Shown here piece after piece: positions 26,901 to 36,666 of a stretch of 46,756 bases of DNA (within the stretch, counting starts at the first letter, position 1; each line of letters begins with the position of its first letter). The translations under genes and the position numbers were made by a program. The stretch covers positions 2,900 through 49,655 of the forward strand of contig DHXP01000002.1 of NCBI GenBank assembly GCA_002413745.1, in the 5' to 3' direction. The notes beneath the pieces were generated by a model. That model was not told the DNA's origin, ran no database searches, and saw only the letters and a list, made by a program, of their open reading frames with translations. This DNA is from Flavobacterium sp. UBA5153 (GTDB lineage: Bacteria > Bacteroidota > Bacteroidia > Flavobacteriales > Flavobacteriaceae).

Positions 26901-27146
26901 CTATTTCATTTTCTCCAAAATATAGTTTACCAAGTTTTTCAAGGTGGTAGTTTTTCCATAATCCTGTTCGGGAATTGAAATTCCCAATTTTTCGTCCAGC
27001 GAAACCAAAAATTGTAAGGAATCGAACGAATCAATATTGAGGGTTTCCCGAATGTTTTCGTCGGGTTTTAATTCCGAAGGTTCCGTATCTGGAGCAATTT
27101 GTTTCAATAACTGGAATATGATTTTTTTGATTTCTACCTCGTTCAT
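26901..27146 (-). CDS. Acyl carrier protein
   Basis: An 81-residue ACP with a predicted phosphopantetheine Ser in NIDSFDSLQFLVSLDEKLGI near residue 36 and the usual four-helix pattern. Its ATG overlaps the E2 stop (ATGA), so it is translationally coupled to the pyruvate dehydrogenase genes. It is not the housekeeping AcpP-type neighbourhood (no fabF), so it is a dedicated accessory carrier. What it carries is unknown. Confidence 0.88.
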   Translation of the reverse strand: MNEVEIKKIIFQLLKQIAPDTEPSELKPDENIRETLNIDSFDSLQFLVSLDEKLGISIPEQDYGKTTTLKNLVNYILEKMK

Positions 27147-28342
27147 AATAATTCAGGATTTTGTAAATGTTTGTTTAAAGTAGCCAAAAAACCGCTACCG
27201 ATAAGCCCATCCGTGGCACGGTGGTCTCCGGCCAATGTTGCATTAAGAACTGTTCGAATGCCCAACATTCCGTTTTCGGCAAAAGGTTGTTGGGAACTGC
27301 TTCCGAAACCAATTATGGCGACCTACGGCGGATAGATTATGCCAAAAACCGTATCGGCACCACCTTCTCCCATATTTGTTATCGTAATGGTGGAATCGCT
27401 TAATTCCGAACTTCGTAATTTCATTGCTCTTGCCCTCGGAATTATATCGTTCAACATTTCCATAATTGCATCGATACTTTTTGTATCCGCGTTGTGAATA
27501 GCAGGAACTATGATGCCCCCACCGCGAAGCGAAACCACAAAACCGATATTGATTTCCTTTTTTAATTGTATGCCGTTTTCCCAAATTGCATTCAACTCCG
27601 GGAATGCAATAAGTGATTGTGCAACAGCTTTTACAAGTACTGCAGCAGGCAAAATGCGTTTTTGAATTGGACGTTGATTATTTATTTCTTGCAACCACGT
27701 CAATGTCCTTGTTATGTCGATCTTTTTTTCCAAATAATAATGCGGAATCTCCCTATTTGATTTGCTCATTGCTGCCGCCACAGCCGAACGAATTGCCTCA
27801 ATTTGAGGAGTTGATTTTTCTTTTTTTGTTTCAATGGATTCTTTTGGGGTTTCACCAATTTTATTCCGTTGAGCAATTGCATTTTCCACGTCTTCTTTAG
27901 TAATGGCTCCATCTTCTCCGGTTCCGTGAATTTGTGAAATGTCAATATTGTTGTCGGTCGCGATTCTTTTTGCCAAAGGGGATGCTTTGATATGTCTTTC
28001 TACGAGTTTTTCTCCTGTTGCTATTTTGATGGTTTTTTCTTCTGTTGGTTGAATTTTAATTGCTGTTTTTTCAGGAGTTGTTTCTTTTCTTGTTTCCAAT
28101 GTGCTTTCGGTCGGATTAATCAACGCCATAGCGGTTCCCACGGGAACTTTGGTACCTTCCTTGATCAATAGTTCACTAATGACGCCTTCATCAAAAACTT
28201 CTATTTCAATTAATCCTTTTTGTGTTTCCACCTCGGCAATAATATCCCCACGCTTTACCACATCTCCGGGTTTTTTTCTCCATTCTATGAGTGTTCCGGC
28301 TTCCATATCGGCACCAAGGCTGGGCATTTGAAATTCAATCAT
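27143..28342 (-). pseudogene. Dihydrolipoamide acetyltransferase (PDH E2) interrupted by an in-frame amber codon
   Basis: Full frame is 400 codons. Residues 1-75 form a lipoyl domain ([16 protein letters not shown], lipoyl Lys in ETQKGLIE), the peripheral-subunit-binding domain is near 117-155 (ASPLAKRIATDNNIDISQIHG), and the catalytic domain begins near 180. After GADTVFGIIYPP the frame meets TAG at 27323-27325. Immediately beyond, in the same frame, conserved E2 sequence continues (VAIIGFGSSSQQPFAENGML, then LAGDHRATDGLIGSGFL with the catalytic His) to TGA at 27143. A single C-to-T change of CAG (Gln) would create the stop. The truncated 339-residue product would lack the catalytic His and the last beta strands. 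Possibilities: recent loss, readthrough, or a base-call error. Confidence 0.88.
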
Positions 28343-29333
28343 GTCGAATCATTTTTTTAACTGCATTTACAATATCGTTTTTCTGTGGAATTGCGGCGTC
28401 TTCGAGATGTGACGGATAGGGAATAGGCACCTCAATACCGCATAATCTTTGCACGGGAGCGTCTAAATCATAAAATGCCTTTTCCATAATTCGAGAGGAT
28501 ACTTCTGAAGAAATACTTACTGAACGCCAGGCTTCTTCCACTATGATTGCCCTATGGGTTTTGGCAACCGAAGCAAGGAAAGTTTCCTCGTCCAAGGGGC
28601 GCAGCACACGTAAATCAATCACTTCGGCATTTATTCCAATTGTCGCTAATTCGGCAGCAGCCTCCAAACTTTTATAAACACCCGCGCCGTAAGTAATGAT
28701 GGAAATGGCTTCCCCTTCTTTCAAGACTTTTGCTTTGGAAATATCCACCGCACCAGCATCAATCGGAATTTCTCTTTCTAAATTGAGCATTGCCGTGTAT
28801 TCAAAAATAATAACTGGATCCGGACTTTTAAGTGCAGAGAGCAGCATTCCTCTAGCATCTTCGTGTGTGCCCACCGACAAAACTATCAATCCCGGAATAT
28901 GGGCATAAAACGGTTCCCAGCTGTGCGAATGCTGCGCAGCCAACTGGCGACCGATACCACAACCCATTCGTATCACAATCGGCACATTCAATTGTCCTCC
29001 AGACATATGTAATAATGTGGCAGCGTTGTTCGCGATTTGGTCCATGGCGAGCAAACTGAAATTGACGGTCATCACTTCAACTATCAGCTTCATTCCGGCC
29101 ATAGCCGCTCCTATTCCTGCCCCCACAAAACCCGATTCGGAGAGTGGTACATCCATAATTCGTTCTTCGCCAAATTCCTGCAATAATCCTTTACTTACCG
29201 CAAATGCACCACCATAACGTCCAACATCTTCTCCCATAAGAAAAACACGTTCGTCATTTTGTAATGCTTCACGAAGTCCTTGTTTCAAAGCCTCACGATA
29301 AGTGATGGTTGTTTTTCCGTTACTACTTTCCAT
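28335..29333 (-). CDS. Pyruvate dehydrogenase E1 component, beta subunit
   Basis: A 332-residue transketolase-like subunit of a 2-oxo acid dehydrogenase that, with E1alpha, decarboxylates pyruvate on thiamine diphosphate. Seen: [27 protein letters not shown], the TPP-contact Glu of [16 protein letters not shown], and the C-terminal [15 protein letters not shown] and EEAWRS segments. It overlaps the E2 gene by 8 bp. A short ORF and a palindromic repeat separate it from E1alpha, which is unusual because these two are normally adjacent. Confidence 0.92.
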   Translation of the reverse strand: MESSNGKTTITYREALKQGLREALQNDERVFLMGEDVGRYGGAFAVSKGLLQEFGEERIMDVPLSESGFVGAGIGAAMAGMKLIVEVMTVNFSLLAMDQIANNAATLLHMSGGQLNVPIVIRMGCGIGRQLAAQHSHSWEPFYAHIPGLIVLSVGTHEDARGMLLSALKSPDPVIIFEYTAMLNLEREIPIDAGAVDISKAKVLKEGEAISIITYGAGVYKSLEAAAELATIGINAEVIDLRVLRPLDEETFLASVAKTHRAIIVEEAWRSVSISSEVSSRIMEKAFYDLDAPVQRLCGIEVPIPYPSHLEDAAIPQKNDIVNAVKKMIRHD

Positions 29334-29345
29334 TGTTTGGGTTTA

Positions 29346-29447
29346 TTACTGATGTTTGTTATTCCAACGTTTGAGTGCCGGTAAAATATTCACGGCTTTT
29401 TGAATCAAATAATTGGGATGATTCATCTTTTCCATTTTGCTTTTCAT
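29346..29447 (-). CDS. Short ORF (33 aa) between the E1 subunit genes; possible gene remnant
   Basis: An ATG at 29447 gives MKSKMEKMNHPNYLIQKAVN followed by ILPALKRWNNKHQ, ending 12 bp before the E1beta start. The frame is open for 13 more codons upstream (NIHFKNPQINLDE) to a stop near 29489. This looks like the C-terminal end of a longer protein cut off by the adjacent repeat. No family was recognised. Confidence 0.35.
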   Translation of the reverse strand: MKSKMEKMNHPNYLIQKAVNILPALKRWNNKHQ

Positions 29448-29544
29448 TTCATCCAAATTGATTTGTGGATTTTTAAAATGGATATTTCATGATTTTATTT
29501 ATTAAGGGTTATATCTTAGACATTTTTGTCGATATGAAATCCGT

Positions 29545-29684
29545 ATAGTCCCTACGGGACAATTTGTGAATTTGTGATTAACTCACTACCAATATGTAAC
29601 CTCTACGAGGTATGCTCCGTTAGGAGCTAAATGTTGGTAGTAAATAATTATGTCCATAGCATATAAATGTCCCGTAGGGACTAT
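29545..29684. repeat. Nested palindromic element inside the PDH operon
   Basis: A 140-bp element with perfect 17-bp terminal inverted repeats (ATAGTCCCTACGGGACA at 29545-29561 and its complement at 29668-29684), a second inverted pair inside (ACTACCAA at 29585-29592 and TTGGTAGT at 29634-29641), and two small hairpins (CCTCTACGAGG at 29600-29610; GCTCC/GGAGC at 29614-29627). The nested order would fold into a branched, cloverleaf-like structure. Such elements are known dispersed repeats in Bacteroidota; no transposase is encoded. Confidence 0.8.
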
Positions 29685-29743
29685 ATCTATTGTGATATTT
29701 TAACATTAAATTATTTTATCAGGAAACAATTATATTCCCTCTT

Positions 29744-30718
29744 TCAAATTTTATTTTCACTATAAACAAATCTTGTTAATTGGTCTAAAGGTTCCCAACT
29801 ACCGGCTTCTGCAAAGTCCACCGCTTTTTGAATTTTCTTTTCTATTTTGCTTTCAAATTCAGCTATTTCTGTTTCTTTTATTAATTTCTCACGCAATAAA
29901 AACTCTTGAAATTGCGGAATTGGGTCGTGCTTTTTCCATTCTTCCACTTCTTTTTTGTCACGGTATAATTCGGCATCAAACATCGAATGTGCCCGAAAAC
30001 GATAGGTATTGCAAACCAATAAATAGGGTTTTCCGCTACTTCTTACTTTTTGTACGGCTGTATTGGAGGCATCCATCACTTTTATTAAATCCATTCCGTC
30101 CACCGCTGAAGATTCTACTCCATAGGCAGCCCCCTTTTTTTCAAGTTCCTGCATTGCATGCGTATATCGAATGGCGGTTCCCATGGCGTACAGGTTGTTT
30201 TCACAAACAAACAAAACGGGAACTTTCCAAAGTGCCGCCAGATTCATGGCTTCGTGAAACTCGCCTTCGGCAGCGGCACCTTCGCCAAAAAAACAACAAG
30301 TGATATTTGATTTTTTTTGTTTTTTGGATGCCAATGCCATTCCCACCGCCACTGGAAGATGAGAGGCAACAATGGCGTTTCCTCCATAAAACTTTTTTGA
30401 TGCGTCAAACAAATGCATCGACCCGCCACGACCTTTGGAACATCCTTCCTGTTTGCCGTACATTTCGGCCATAATAACATCGGCATCAATTCCTCTCGCC
30501 AATGCGTGTCCGTGTTCCCGATACGTACATAAAATAGTATCGTCGTCGGTCAAGGCTTGCATCACACCAACGGCAACTGCTTCTTCGCCAATGTATAAAT
30601 GCAGGAAACCCCTGATTTTGGCTTTGGTATATTGCTCGGCTGCTTTCTCCTCAAATCTTCGAATGAGAAGCATTTGATACAAAAGTAAAAGCTCTTTTTT
30701 AGCGTCTATAATTGTCAT
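29744..30718 (-). CDS. Pyruvate dehydrogenase E1 component, alpha subunit
   Basis: A 324-residue thiamine diphosphate-binding subunit. The family start LYQMLLIRRFEEKAAEQYTK, the substrate-channel segment CTYREHGHALARG, the GGSMHLFD loop, the GDG-like TPP motif beginning at FFGEGAAAEGEFHEAMNLA and ending VCENN, and the phosphorylation-loop-like region YRFRAHSMFDAELYR are present. It lies 26 bp after the acetyl-CoA synthetase gene. Pyruvate is the likely substrate; acetoin is possible, because acetoin dehydrogenases share this architecture. Confidence 0.9.
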   Translation of the reverse strand: MTIIDAKKELLLLYQMLLIRRFEEKAAEQYTKAKIRGFLHLYIGEEAVAVGVMQALTDDDTILCTYREHGHALARGIDADVIMAEMYGKQEGCSKGRGGSMHLFDASKKFYGGNAIVASHLPVAVGMALASKKQKKSNITCCFFGEGAAAEGEFHEAMNLAALWKVPVLFVCENNLYAMGTAIRYTHAMQELEKKGAAYGVESSAVDGMDLIKVMDASNTAVQKVRSSGKPYLLVCNTYRFRAHSMFDAELYRDKKEVEEWKKHDPIPQFQEFLLREKLIKETEIAEFESKIEKKIQKAVDFAEAGSWEPLDQLTRFVYSENKI

Positions 30719-30744
30719 TTTTTTGGAGGTTGTTACTTATTTTA

Positions 30745-32478
30745 TCAGTTTTGTTCCAATGTCGAAATGTCGCCTTCGGGCAATCCAAGTTCTCGGGCTT
30801 TTAATAGGCGTCTCAAAATTTTTCCGCTGCGAGTTTTTGGAATGGTCTCGACAAATTCTATTTCCTTGGGAGCAACAGCAGGTCCCATTTCTTTTCGGGC
30901 AAAACCCATAATATCCATTCTGGTTTCCTCATTCGGGAGATTTCCGGTTTTCAACACTACAAAAGCTTTCACCAATTCACCAATTGTAGGTTCCGGTTTT
31001 CCGATTACTGCTGCTTCCGCAACCATTGGATGTCGTATCAGCGTGCTTTCGACTTCAAACGGACCAACCATATGTCCCGAAGTTTTGATGATGTCATCGG
31101 CACGACCGATGAACCAGAAATAACCGTCGGCATCTTTTTTGGCCAAATCCCCGCTGAGGTACCATTCGCCAATAAAACATTTATTGTATCGTTCTTCTTC
31201 GTGTAGATAGCCTCTAAATTGTGAAGGAAATCCTTTTTTTAAAACCAGATGACCTTGAACGTTAGGTTCAGAAAGTATTTTAATTTGGTTGTCGTTGACT
31301 TCGGCAATCGCTGCTTCCACGCCGGGCAATGGTTTCCCCATAGATCCTGGTTTTACATTCATCGAAGGATAATTGGCAACCATAATGCCTCCTGTTTCTG
31401 TTTGCCACCAATTATCAAGAATTGGAAAACCAAAAGTTTCCTCTCCCCAAATCACGGCCTCAGCATAAAGCGGTTCGCCTACACTCAGAATGATTCGAAG
31501 ATTTTCGAGATGATATGCTGATCTGGGTTTGATGTCCATTCGCATCAATCTTCTAATGGCAGTGGGAGCGGTGTACCAGACATTTACTTTGTGTTCTTCG
31601 AGAATGGAATACCATCTTGCGGCATCAAATTCTTCCTCGTCGATTATGCTGGTAACTCCATTCACCAAAGGCGCAATAATTCCATAAGAAGTACCGGTAA
31701 CCCAACCCGGGTCGGCGGTACACCAGAAAATATCTCCTTCATGAAAATCGAGCACATATTTGCCTGTTATATAATGGGTAAGCACGGCGTTGTGTACGTG
31801 CAAAGCTCCTTTTGGCATTCCGGTGGTTCCGCTGGTGAAATGAAGCAATGCCAAATCTTCCGGATTCGTTTCCGGAATGATGAATTCGGCATTTGCCTGT
31901 TCCATAAGCTTGGAATAGGACAGTATTTTATTTGAAATATGTTCGTCTGCATCGGTGAGAATTACGTAACGAATCGAAGGAAGTTGTTCCAATAATTGCT
32001 TCACTTTCTTTTCGAAAAGTAGGGAAGTGGTGAGTAATATGCTTGCATCTCCTTTTTTTAATCTTTGAAGTATTGGCTCAGGGCCAAAAACAGAAAACAA
32101 CGGACAAAATACAGCTGTGCATTTCAACGTTCCCAAGGCAGCGATATACAATTCGGGAATTCTTCCTGCCAAAGCAAAAACTCGTTCGCCTTTTTGTATT
32201 CCCAAGCTTTGCAAAACATTCGCAAATTTTGAGGTTTGTTGCTGCAAATCGGAATAAGTAAAATCACGAAAACTTCGGTCTTTGTGAATAAATCGAAGTG
32301 CCACCACATTTTTTAGATTACCTTGTGCGTGACGATCAACGGCTTCGTGAGCAATATTCAAGCCTTTTCCATTGGGCAATCCACTTAATTCCTTGGCAAC
32401 ATTTTCCCAAGAAAAAGAGGCTCGAACTTTTTCGTAATCAAAAAGATTATGCTCTATTTTGTCTTTGATGGAAATCAT
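30745..32478 (-). CDS. acsA: Acetate--CoA ligase (AcsA-type AMP-forming)
   Basis: A 577-residue adenylate-forming enzyme that activates acetate to acetyl-CoA. Core motifs: P-loop [17 protein letters not shown] near 213-229, WWQTETGG near 360, [20 protein letters not shown] near 440, and the acetylatable Lys in [13 protein letters not shown] near 550. It resembles the Bacillus AcsA subfamily in length. In this operon it supplies acetyl-CoA alongside pyruvate dehydrogenase. The C-terminal PKTRSGK Lys may be regulated by acetylation, as in homologues. Confidence 0.9.
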   Translation of the reverse strand: MISIKDKIEHNLFDYEKVRASFSWENVAKELSGLPNGKGLNIAHEAVDRHAQGNLKNVVALRFIHKDRSFRDFTYSDLQQQTSKFANVLQSLGIQKGERVFALAGRIPELYIAALGTLKCTAVFCPLFSVFGPEPILQRLKKGDASILLTTSLLFEKKVKQLLEQLPSIRYVILTDADEHISNKILSYSKLMEQANAEFIIPETNPEDLALLHFTSGTTGMPKGALHVHNAVLTHYITGKYVLDFHEGDIFWCTADPGWVTGTSYGIIAPLVNGVTSIIDEEEFDAARWYSILEEHKVNVWYTAPTAIRRLMRMDIKPRSAYHLENLRIILSVGEPLYAEAVIWGEETFGFPILDNWWQTETGGIMVANYPSMNVKPGSMGKPLPGVEAAIAEVNDNQIKILSEPNVQGHLVLKKGFPSQFRGYLHEEERYNKCFIGEWYLSGDLAKKDADGYFWFIGRADDIIKTSGHMVGPFEVESTLIRHPMVAEAAVIGKPEPTIGELVKAFVVLKTGNLPNEETRMDIMGFARKEMGPAVAPKEIEFVETIPKTRSGKILRRLLKARELGLPEGDISTLEQN

Positions 32479-32490
32479 TTTTTCTGTTTT

Positions 32491-32931
32491 TTACACTAAT
32501 GTCTTTTCCAAAATTATTTCTGGTTCAATGAGAATAGTAGTTTTAACGGCATTGGAAATTAAACAAGCCCTTTTGCTCATCTCAAGAATATGCATGGCCC
32601 TATCTACTTTTTGCGTATCAGGAATAGAAACTTTGGGCTTTAGGATGACTTCGGTTATCGTGTGTTTGCCCTCAATAATGGCAACGTTGCAGACTGCATT
32701 GCTTTCATAACTGATAAATTCCAGTTTCGAATTTTCGGCAATGGATAGAAAAGTTGTCATCAAACAACTATTTATAGACGCTACAAACAAGTGTTCGGGT
32801 GTCCAAATTCCTTCCATTCCTTTCGGAAAATCGGGAGGCGTCGCCACTTCGATTTTCTGTGGTAAAATTGGGGAACTCAAAATTCCTTTCCTGTTTTCAG
32901 ACCACTTCAGATTAACTTCGTAAGTATACAT
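32491..32931 (-). CDS. OsmC-family peroxidase/redox protein
   Basis: A 146-residue OsmC/Ohr-fold protein. The two redox cysteines are in ASINSCLMTTFL near residue 57 and in SKRACLISNAV near 123, the expected arrangement for thiol-dependent hydroperoxide reduction. It sits 12 bp before acsA, within the ppsA operon, and probably protects against organic peroxides or fatty-acid hydroperoxides. Confidence 0.87.
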   Translation of the reverse strand: MYTYEVNLKWSENRKGILSSPILPQKIEVATPPDFPKGMEGIWTPEHLFVASINSCLMTTFLSIAENSKLEFISYESNAVCNVAIIEGKHTITEVILKPKVSIPDTQKVDRAMHILEMSKRACLISNAVKTTILIEPEIILEKTLV

Positions 32932-32964
32932 TTTATAATATTTTAAGTAAATTAATTTATGTAA

Positions 32965-33720
32965 TTATTGAGCTACAAAACCACCATCTACGGGCATTGC
33001 AACTCCGGTTACGAAAGAGGCTTCATCTGAACATAACCAAATTACCGCGTTTGCAATTTCCTCAGGTTGACCAAAACGACCCACGGGTTCCAAGCCTGTA
33101 AACTGCTCAATTGCCTCTTTTTTGTTTCCTGTAAGTCGATCAATCATTGATGTTTGAATCACTCCGGGACAAACGGCATTTACCCTGATTCCGAGTTGGG
33201 CACATTCCAAAGCCGCAGTTTTTGTCAGTCCAATGATTCCGTGTTTTGACGCGACATAAGCAGGCAACCCTTGAAATCCCACCAGCCCGGCAACAGAAGC
33301 GGTATTAATTATGACTCCTTTACCTTGTTTGAGCATTTCGGGGATTTCATATTTCATGCAAAGCCAAACTCCTTTCAGGTTGACACCAATGGTTTTATCC
33401 CAATTTTCTTCGGTGCAATCTTGGACAGGAGCTGATGTTCCTTCTATTCCGGCATTGTTAAATGCATAATCCAAACGCCCATAAGTGGCAATGGTTTTTT
33501 CTGCCAAAGCCTTTATATCAGTGGCTTTCGAAACATCGCATTTGACAAAAATTGACTCGCCACCCAAATTTTCGATTAAATCCATTGTTTCCTGATTTTC
33601 TTTCCAGTCAGCAATGACAATTTTAGCCCCTTTTTTTGCGAAAGCTAGGGCAGTGGCTCTACCAATTCCGGATGAACCGCCTGTTACAAGGGCTACTTTG
33701 TTTTTAAATTCATTTTCCAT
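32965..33720 (-). CDS. Short-chain dehydrogenase/reductase
   Basis: A 251-residue classical SDR. The cofactor motif is ALVTGGSSGIGRAT near 9-23, the Asp in VIADWK near 37 favours NAD(H), the NNAG motif is present, and the catalytic Ser and Y-x-x-x-K are in NTASVAGLVGFQGLPAYVASK near 138-158. Length and C-terminal ASFVTGVAMPVDGGF are typical. Substrate unknown; an acetoacetyl- or sugar-type alcohol dehydrogenase is possible. Confidence 0.9.
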   Translation of the reverse strand: MENEFKNKVALVTGGSSGIGRATALAFAKKGAKIVIADWKENQETMDLIENLGGESIFVKCDVSKATDIKALAEKTIATYGRLDYAFNNAGIEGTSAPVQDCTEENWDKTIGVNLKGVWLCMKYEIPEMLKQGKGVIINTASVAGLVGFQGLPAYVASKHGIIGLTKTAALECAQLGIRVNAVCPGVIQTSMIDRLTGNKKEAIEQFTGLEPVGRFGQPEEIANAVIWLCSDEASFVTGVAMPVDGGFVAQ

Positions 33721-33754
33721 AATTGTGTTGTTTTAAATAAGTGTTGTTTTCTTG

Positions 33755-33789
33755 AAACCTCAAAGGTTTTTTCCAAACCTTTGAGGTTT
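33755..33789. promoter_or_regulatory. Strong intercistronic hairpin between ppsA and the SDR gene
   Basis: Perfect 15-bp arms AAACCTCAAAGGTTT and AAACCTTTGAGGTTT with a 5-nt loop. No U run follows on the minus strand, so it is more likely an mRNA-processing or stability element, or a dispersed repeat, than a terminator. Confidence 0.6.
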
Positions 33790-33795
33790 ATTGCT

Positions 33796-36219
33796 TTATA
33801 TAATTGGAATTTTTCTTTTAATTTTATTTTCTGCTTCCAAAATATTTTCTATTCCTTTTATCATAGCGTCCGCATTAAACGAAATACTGTCGATACCTTC
33901 TTCGACCAAGAACTGGGCAAATTCCGGAATATCACTTGGAGCTTGACCACACAATCCTACTTTTATGTTATTGCGTTTGGCAGCCAAGATGGTTTCCTTG
34001 ATTAAATATTTGACTGCCGGATTTTGTTCGCTAAATAAATAACTTACCAAGGCGGAATCACGATCCAAACCAAGTGTGAGTTGTGTTAAATCATTGGAAC
34101 CAATGGAAAATCCATCAAATAGATGGGCAAATTCGTCTGCCAATAATACGTTGCTGGGAATTTCTACCATCACGTAGATTTCCAATTCGTTTTCGCCTTG
34201 AATTAATCCATTTTTAACCATTTCTGCAATTACTTTTTTCCCTTCTTCGACCGTTCTGCAAAAAGGAATCATCAGTTTCACATTGCGCAACCCCATTTCG
34301 TTTCGCACTTTTTTCATTGCTTCGCATTCCAATGCGAAACCTTTTCGATAAAAATCGCTGTAATAGCGGGAGGCTCCACGAAAACCAATCATTGGGTTTT
34401 CCTCGTCGGGTTCAAAATATTTTCCGCCGATTAGATTCGCATATTCATTGCTTTTAAAATCGCTCATTCGCACAATAACATCTTTTGGATAAAAAGCCGC
34501 CGCTACCGTGGATACGGCTTCGGCAAGTTTATCTACGAAATAATCTGTGCCATTTTCATAGCCTTTTGTCAATTCTTTTATTGCCGAAATAGCTGCTTCA
34601 TCGGTCACTTTTTCGGGTTCACACAAAGCCAAAGGATGTATTTTTATCGTATTTGAAATAGCGAACTCCATTCGCATTAATCCCACGCCTTTATTGGGAT
34701 AATAACTTAACTCGAAAGCTTTTTCGGGATCGGCAAGAATGAACATTGGGGCCGTTTCCGGCATAGTGAGTTTACTGAAATCCTGTTCTTTTATTTCCCA
34801 TTTCAATAGTCCTTCATATATGTTTCCTTCTTTGCCTTCGGCACAGGATACGGTAATTTCTTGTCCATTTTTTATGGCAGAGGTTGCATCGCCACATCCC
34901 ACAACGGCGACAGTTCCGAGTTCGCGGGCTACAATCGCGGCATGGCTTGTTCTGCCTCCTTTGTTCGTAATTATGGCAGAAGCTCTTTTCATTATTGGAT
35001 CCCAATCGGGATTGGTCATATCAGTAACAATAATTTCTCCATTTTGCAATTGATCTCCTTCTTGGGCGCTATTTAAGACACGGGCTTTTCCGGAAGCTAT
35101 CTTATCGCCAAGTGCTATTCCTTTGGTTATAATTTTGCCTTTATCTTTGAGTTTATAGATTTCCCTGACTTGTTTGTTTTCTTTTCCATGAACGGTTTCC
35201 GGACGTGCCTGAACGATGTAAAGTTGGTTGTTGAGTCCATCTTTTGCCCATTCGATATCCATAAATTTATCGTAGTGTTTTTCAATTTTATAGCACCATT
35301 GTGCCAGTTGGACAACCTCTTTTGGAGTTAATGAAAATTTATTTTGTTCCGCCAAAGGAGTTTCAATATTTACAATTGTTTTTTCTGCCGAGGCACCTTT
35401 TGCATTTTCGGAATAAATCATCGTATATTCTTTTTTGCCACATCGGGTTTTTAAAATGGGGTTTAATTTTTCATTAAAAAGCGTGGGCTTAAATACCATC
35501 CATTCGTCAGGAGTAACGGTACCTTGCACAATGTTTTCACCTAGTCCCCATATGCTGTTAATGATGATGGTGTTTTCGAATCCGGAATCGGGATCAATAG
35601 TAAATGCCACACCGGATGAAGCTTTATCACTTCGCACCATTTGTTGAATACCAACAGAAATCGCGATGTCCATTTTGACAAATCCCATATCATGGCGGTA
35701 CTTGATGGCACGATCCGTAAATAGGGACACATAACAGAGGTGTATGGCATCAAGTAATTGTGCTTCTCCACTAATATTTAAAAACGATTGCATTTGTCCA
35801 GCAAAACTAGCTGTTGGCAAATCTTCGGAAGTGGCGCTGCTTCGAACGGCAACACCAAGATTATCGGTTCCGCAGCCTTTGGAAAGTTCTTGGTAAGCAT
35901 TCCGAATTTCTTTGCTGATTTCTTCGGGAATGGACGCTGACAAAATGAGATTTCTTGCTTTTTCGCCAATGGAGGAAAGATTGGAATACTCTTTTGTATC
36001 CAATGAAAACAACAAATCTTCCAAAGGTTTTTCGAGATTATTTACTTTACGGAACAGGCGATATCCTTCTGCGGTAACGGCAAAACCATTGGGAATACTG
36101 ATACCTTTTGGATTCAACTGACTGTACATTTCGCCAAGTGAGGCATTTTTGCCGCCCACTTTACCAATATCGGTAATGCTGATTTGGTTGAAAAATAGAA
36201 TGTGTTTTGAATTTACCAT
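33796..36219 (-). CDS. ppsA: Phosphoenolpyruvate synthase
   Basis: An 807-residue enzyme converting pyruvate and ATP to PEP, AMP and phosphate for gluconeogenesis. The N-terminal ATP-grasp domain (VGGKNASLGEMYSQL, VRSSATSEDLPTASFAGQ), the phosphohistidine domain with the His in GGRTSHAAIVARELGTV near residue 427, and the PEP/pyruvate barrel (SIGSNDLTQLTLGLDRDS, then the Cys of VGLCGQAPS) are all present and in order. It is first in the leftward block and sets up flux between pyruvate, PEP and acetyl-CoA together with the acs and pdh genes downstream. Confidence 0.95.
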   Translation of the reverse strand: MVNSKHILFFNQISITDIGKVGGKNASLGEMYSQLNPKGISIPNGFAVTAEGYRLFRKVNNLEKPLEDLLFSLDTKEYSNLSSIGEKARNLILSASIPEEISKEIRNAYQELSKGCGTDNLGVAVRSSATSEDLPTASFAGQMQSFLNISGEAQLLDAIHLCYVSLFTDRAIKYRHDMGFVKMDIAISVGIQQMVRSDKASSGVAFTIDPDSGFENTIIINSIWGLGENIVQGTVTPDEWMVFKPTLFNEKLNPILKTRCGKKEYTMIYSENAKGASAEKTIVNIETPLAEQNKFSLTPKEVVQLAQWCYKIEKHYDKFMDIEWAKDGLNNQLYIVQARPETVHGKENKQVREIYKLKDKGKIITKGIALGDKIASGKARVLNSAQEGDQLQNGEIIVTDMTNPDWDPIMKRASAIITNKGGRTSHAAIVARELGTVAVVGCGDATSAIKNGQEITVSCAEGKEGNIYEGLLKWEIKEQDFSKLTMPETAPMFILADPEKAFELSYYPNKGVGLMRMEFAISNTIKIHPLALCEPEKVTDEAAISAIKELTKGYENGTDYFVDKLAEAVSTVAAAFYPKDVIVRMSDFKSNEYANLIGGKYFEPDEENPMIGFRGASRYYSDFYRKGFALECEAMKKVRNEMGLRNVKLMIPFCRTVEEGKKVIAEMVKNGLIQGENELEIYVMVEIPSNVLLADEFAHLFDGFSIGSNDLTQLTLGLDRDSALVSYLFSEQNPAVKYLIKETILAAKRNNIKVGLCGQAPSDIPEFAQFLVEEGIDSISFNADAMIKGIENILEAENKIKRKIPII

Positions 36220-36422
36220 ATCTTATTTTTTTAATATTTTTAAAGCCAATTATTTGGTAATCAGTAATGTAAAAAAAAACTTCGAAGTGTGGTATGTTCC
36301 GGTTTAACAGACAATCTGAAGGGTATTATTGTTTTTTAGTTTATCAGATGCCAAAAAGATTGAAATTCACACCAACGCTTTAACATTGCAAATACTATTT
36401 GTCGGCTAAAAGAAGGGGTAAT

Positions 36423-36438
36423 AATGGGAATTCCCATT
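36423..36438. promoter_or_regulatory. Perfect 16-bp palindrome upstream of ppsA (candidate operator)
   Basis: AATGGGAATTCCCATT lies about 205 bp before the ppsA ATG, in the 447-bp gap before the lactonase gene. Perfect symmetry suits a dimeric regulator. No known regulator consensus was recognised, and no other feature was seen in this gap. Confidence 0.35.
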
Positions 36439-36666
36439 TATCTAAACCGATATTGTAAATTTAATGAAATATTGCTTTTGTATGTATTAAAAAACGTTGT
36501 TTTTTTGAATTTTTCACATCTTAATTCCCTAGCGTGTGCTTAAAACAAGTTGAAAATCAGTGGGTTTTGTCAAGTGACGAGCTCTTGCTGGGTTTTACAG
36601 CCGTATGAAGTCTTACTTATTACCTGCCGTATTTATTTTTCAGTTCTATTTTCAATTACTGTTCTG

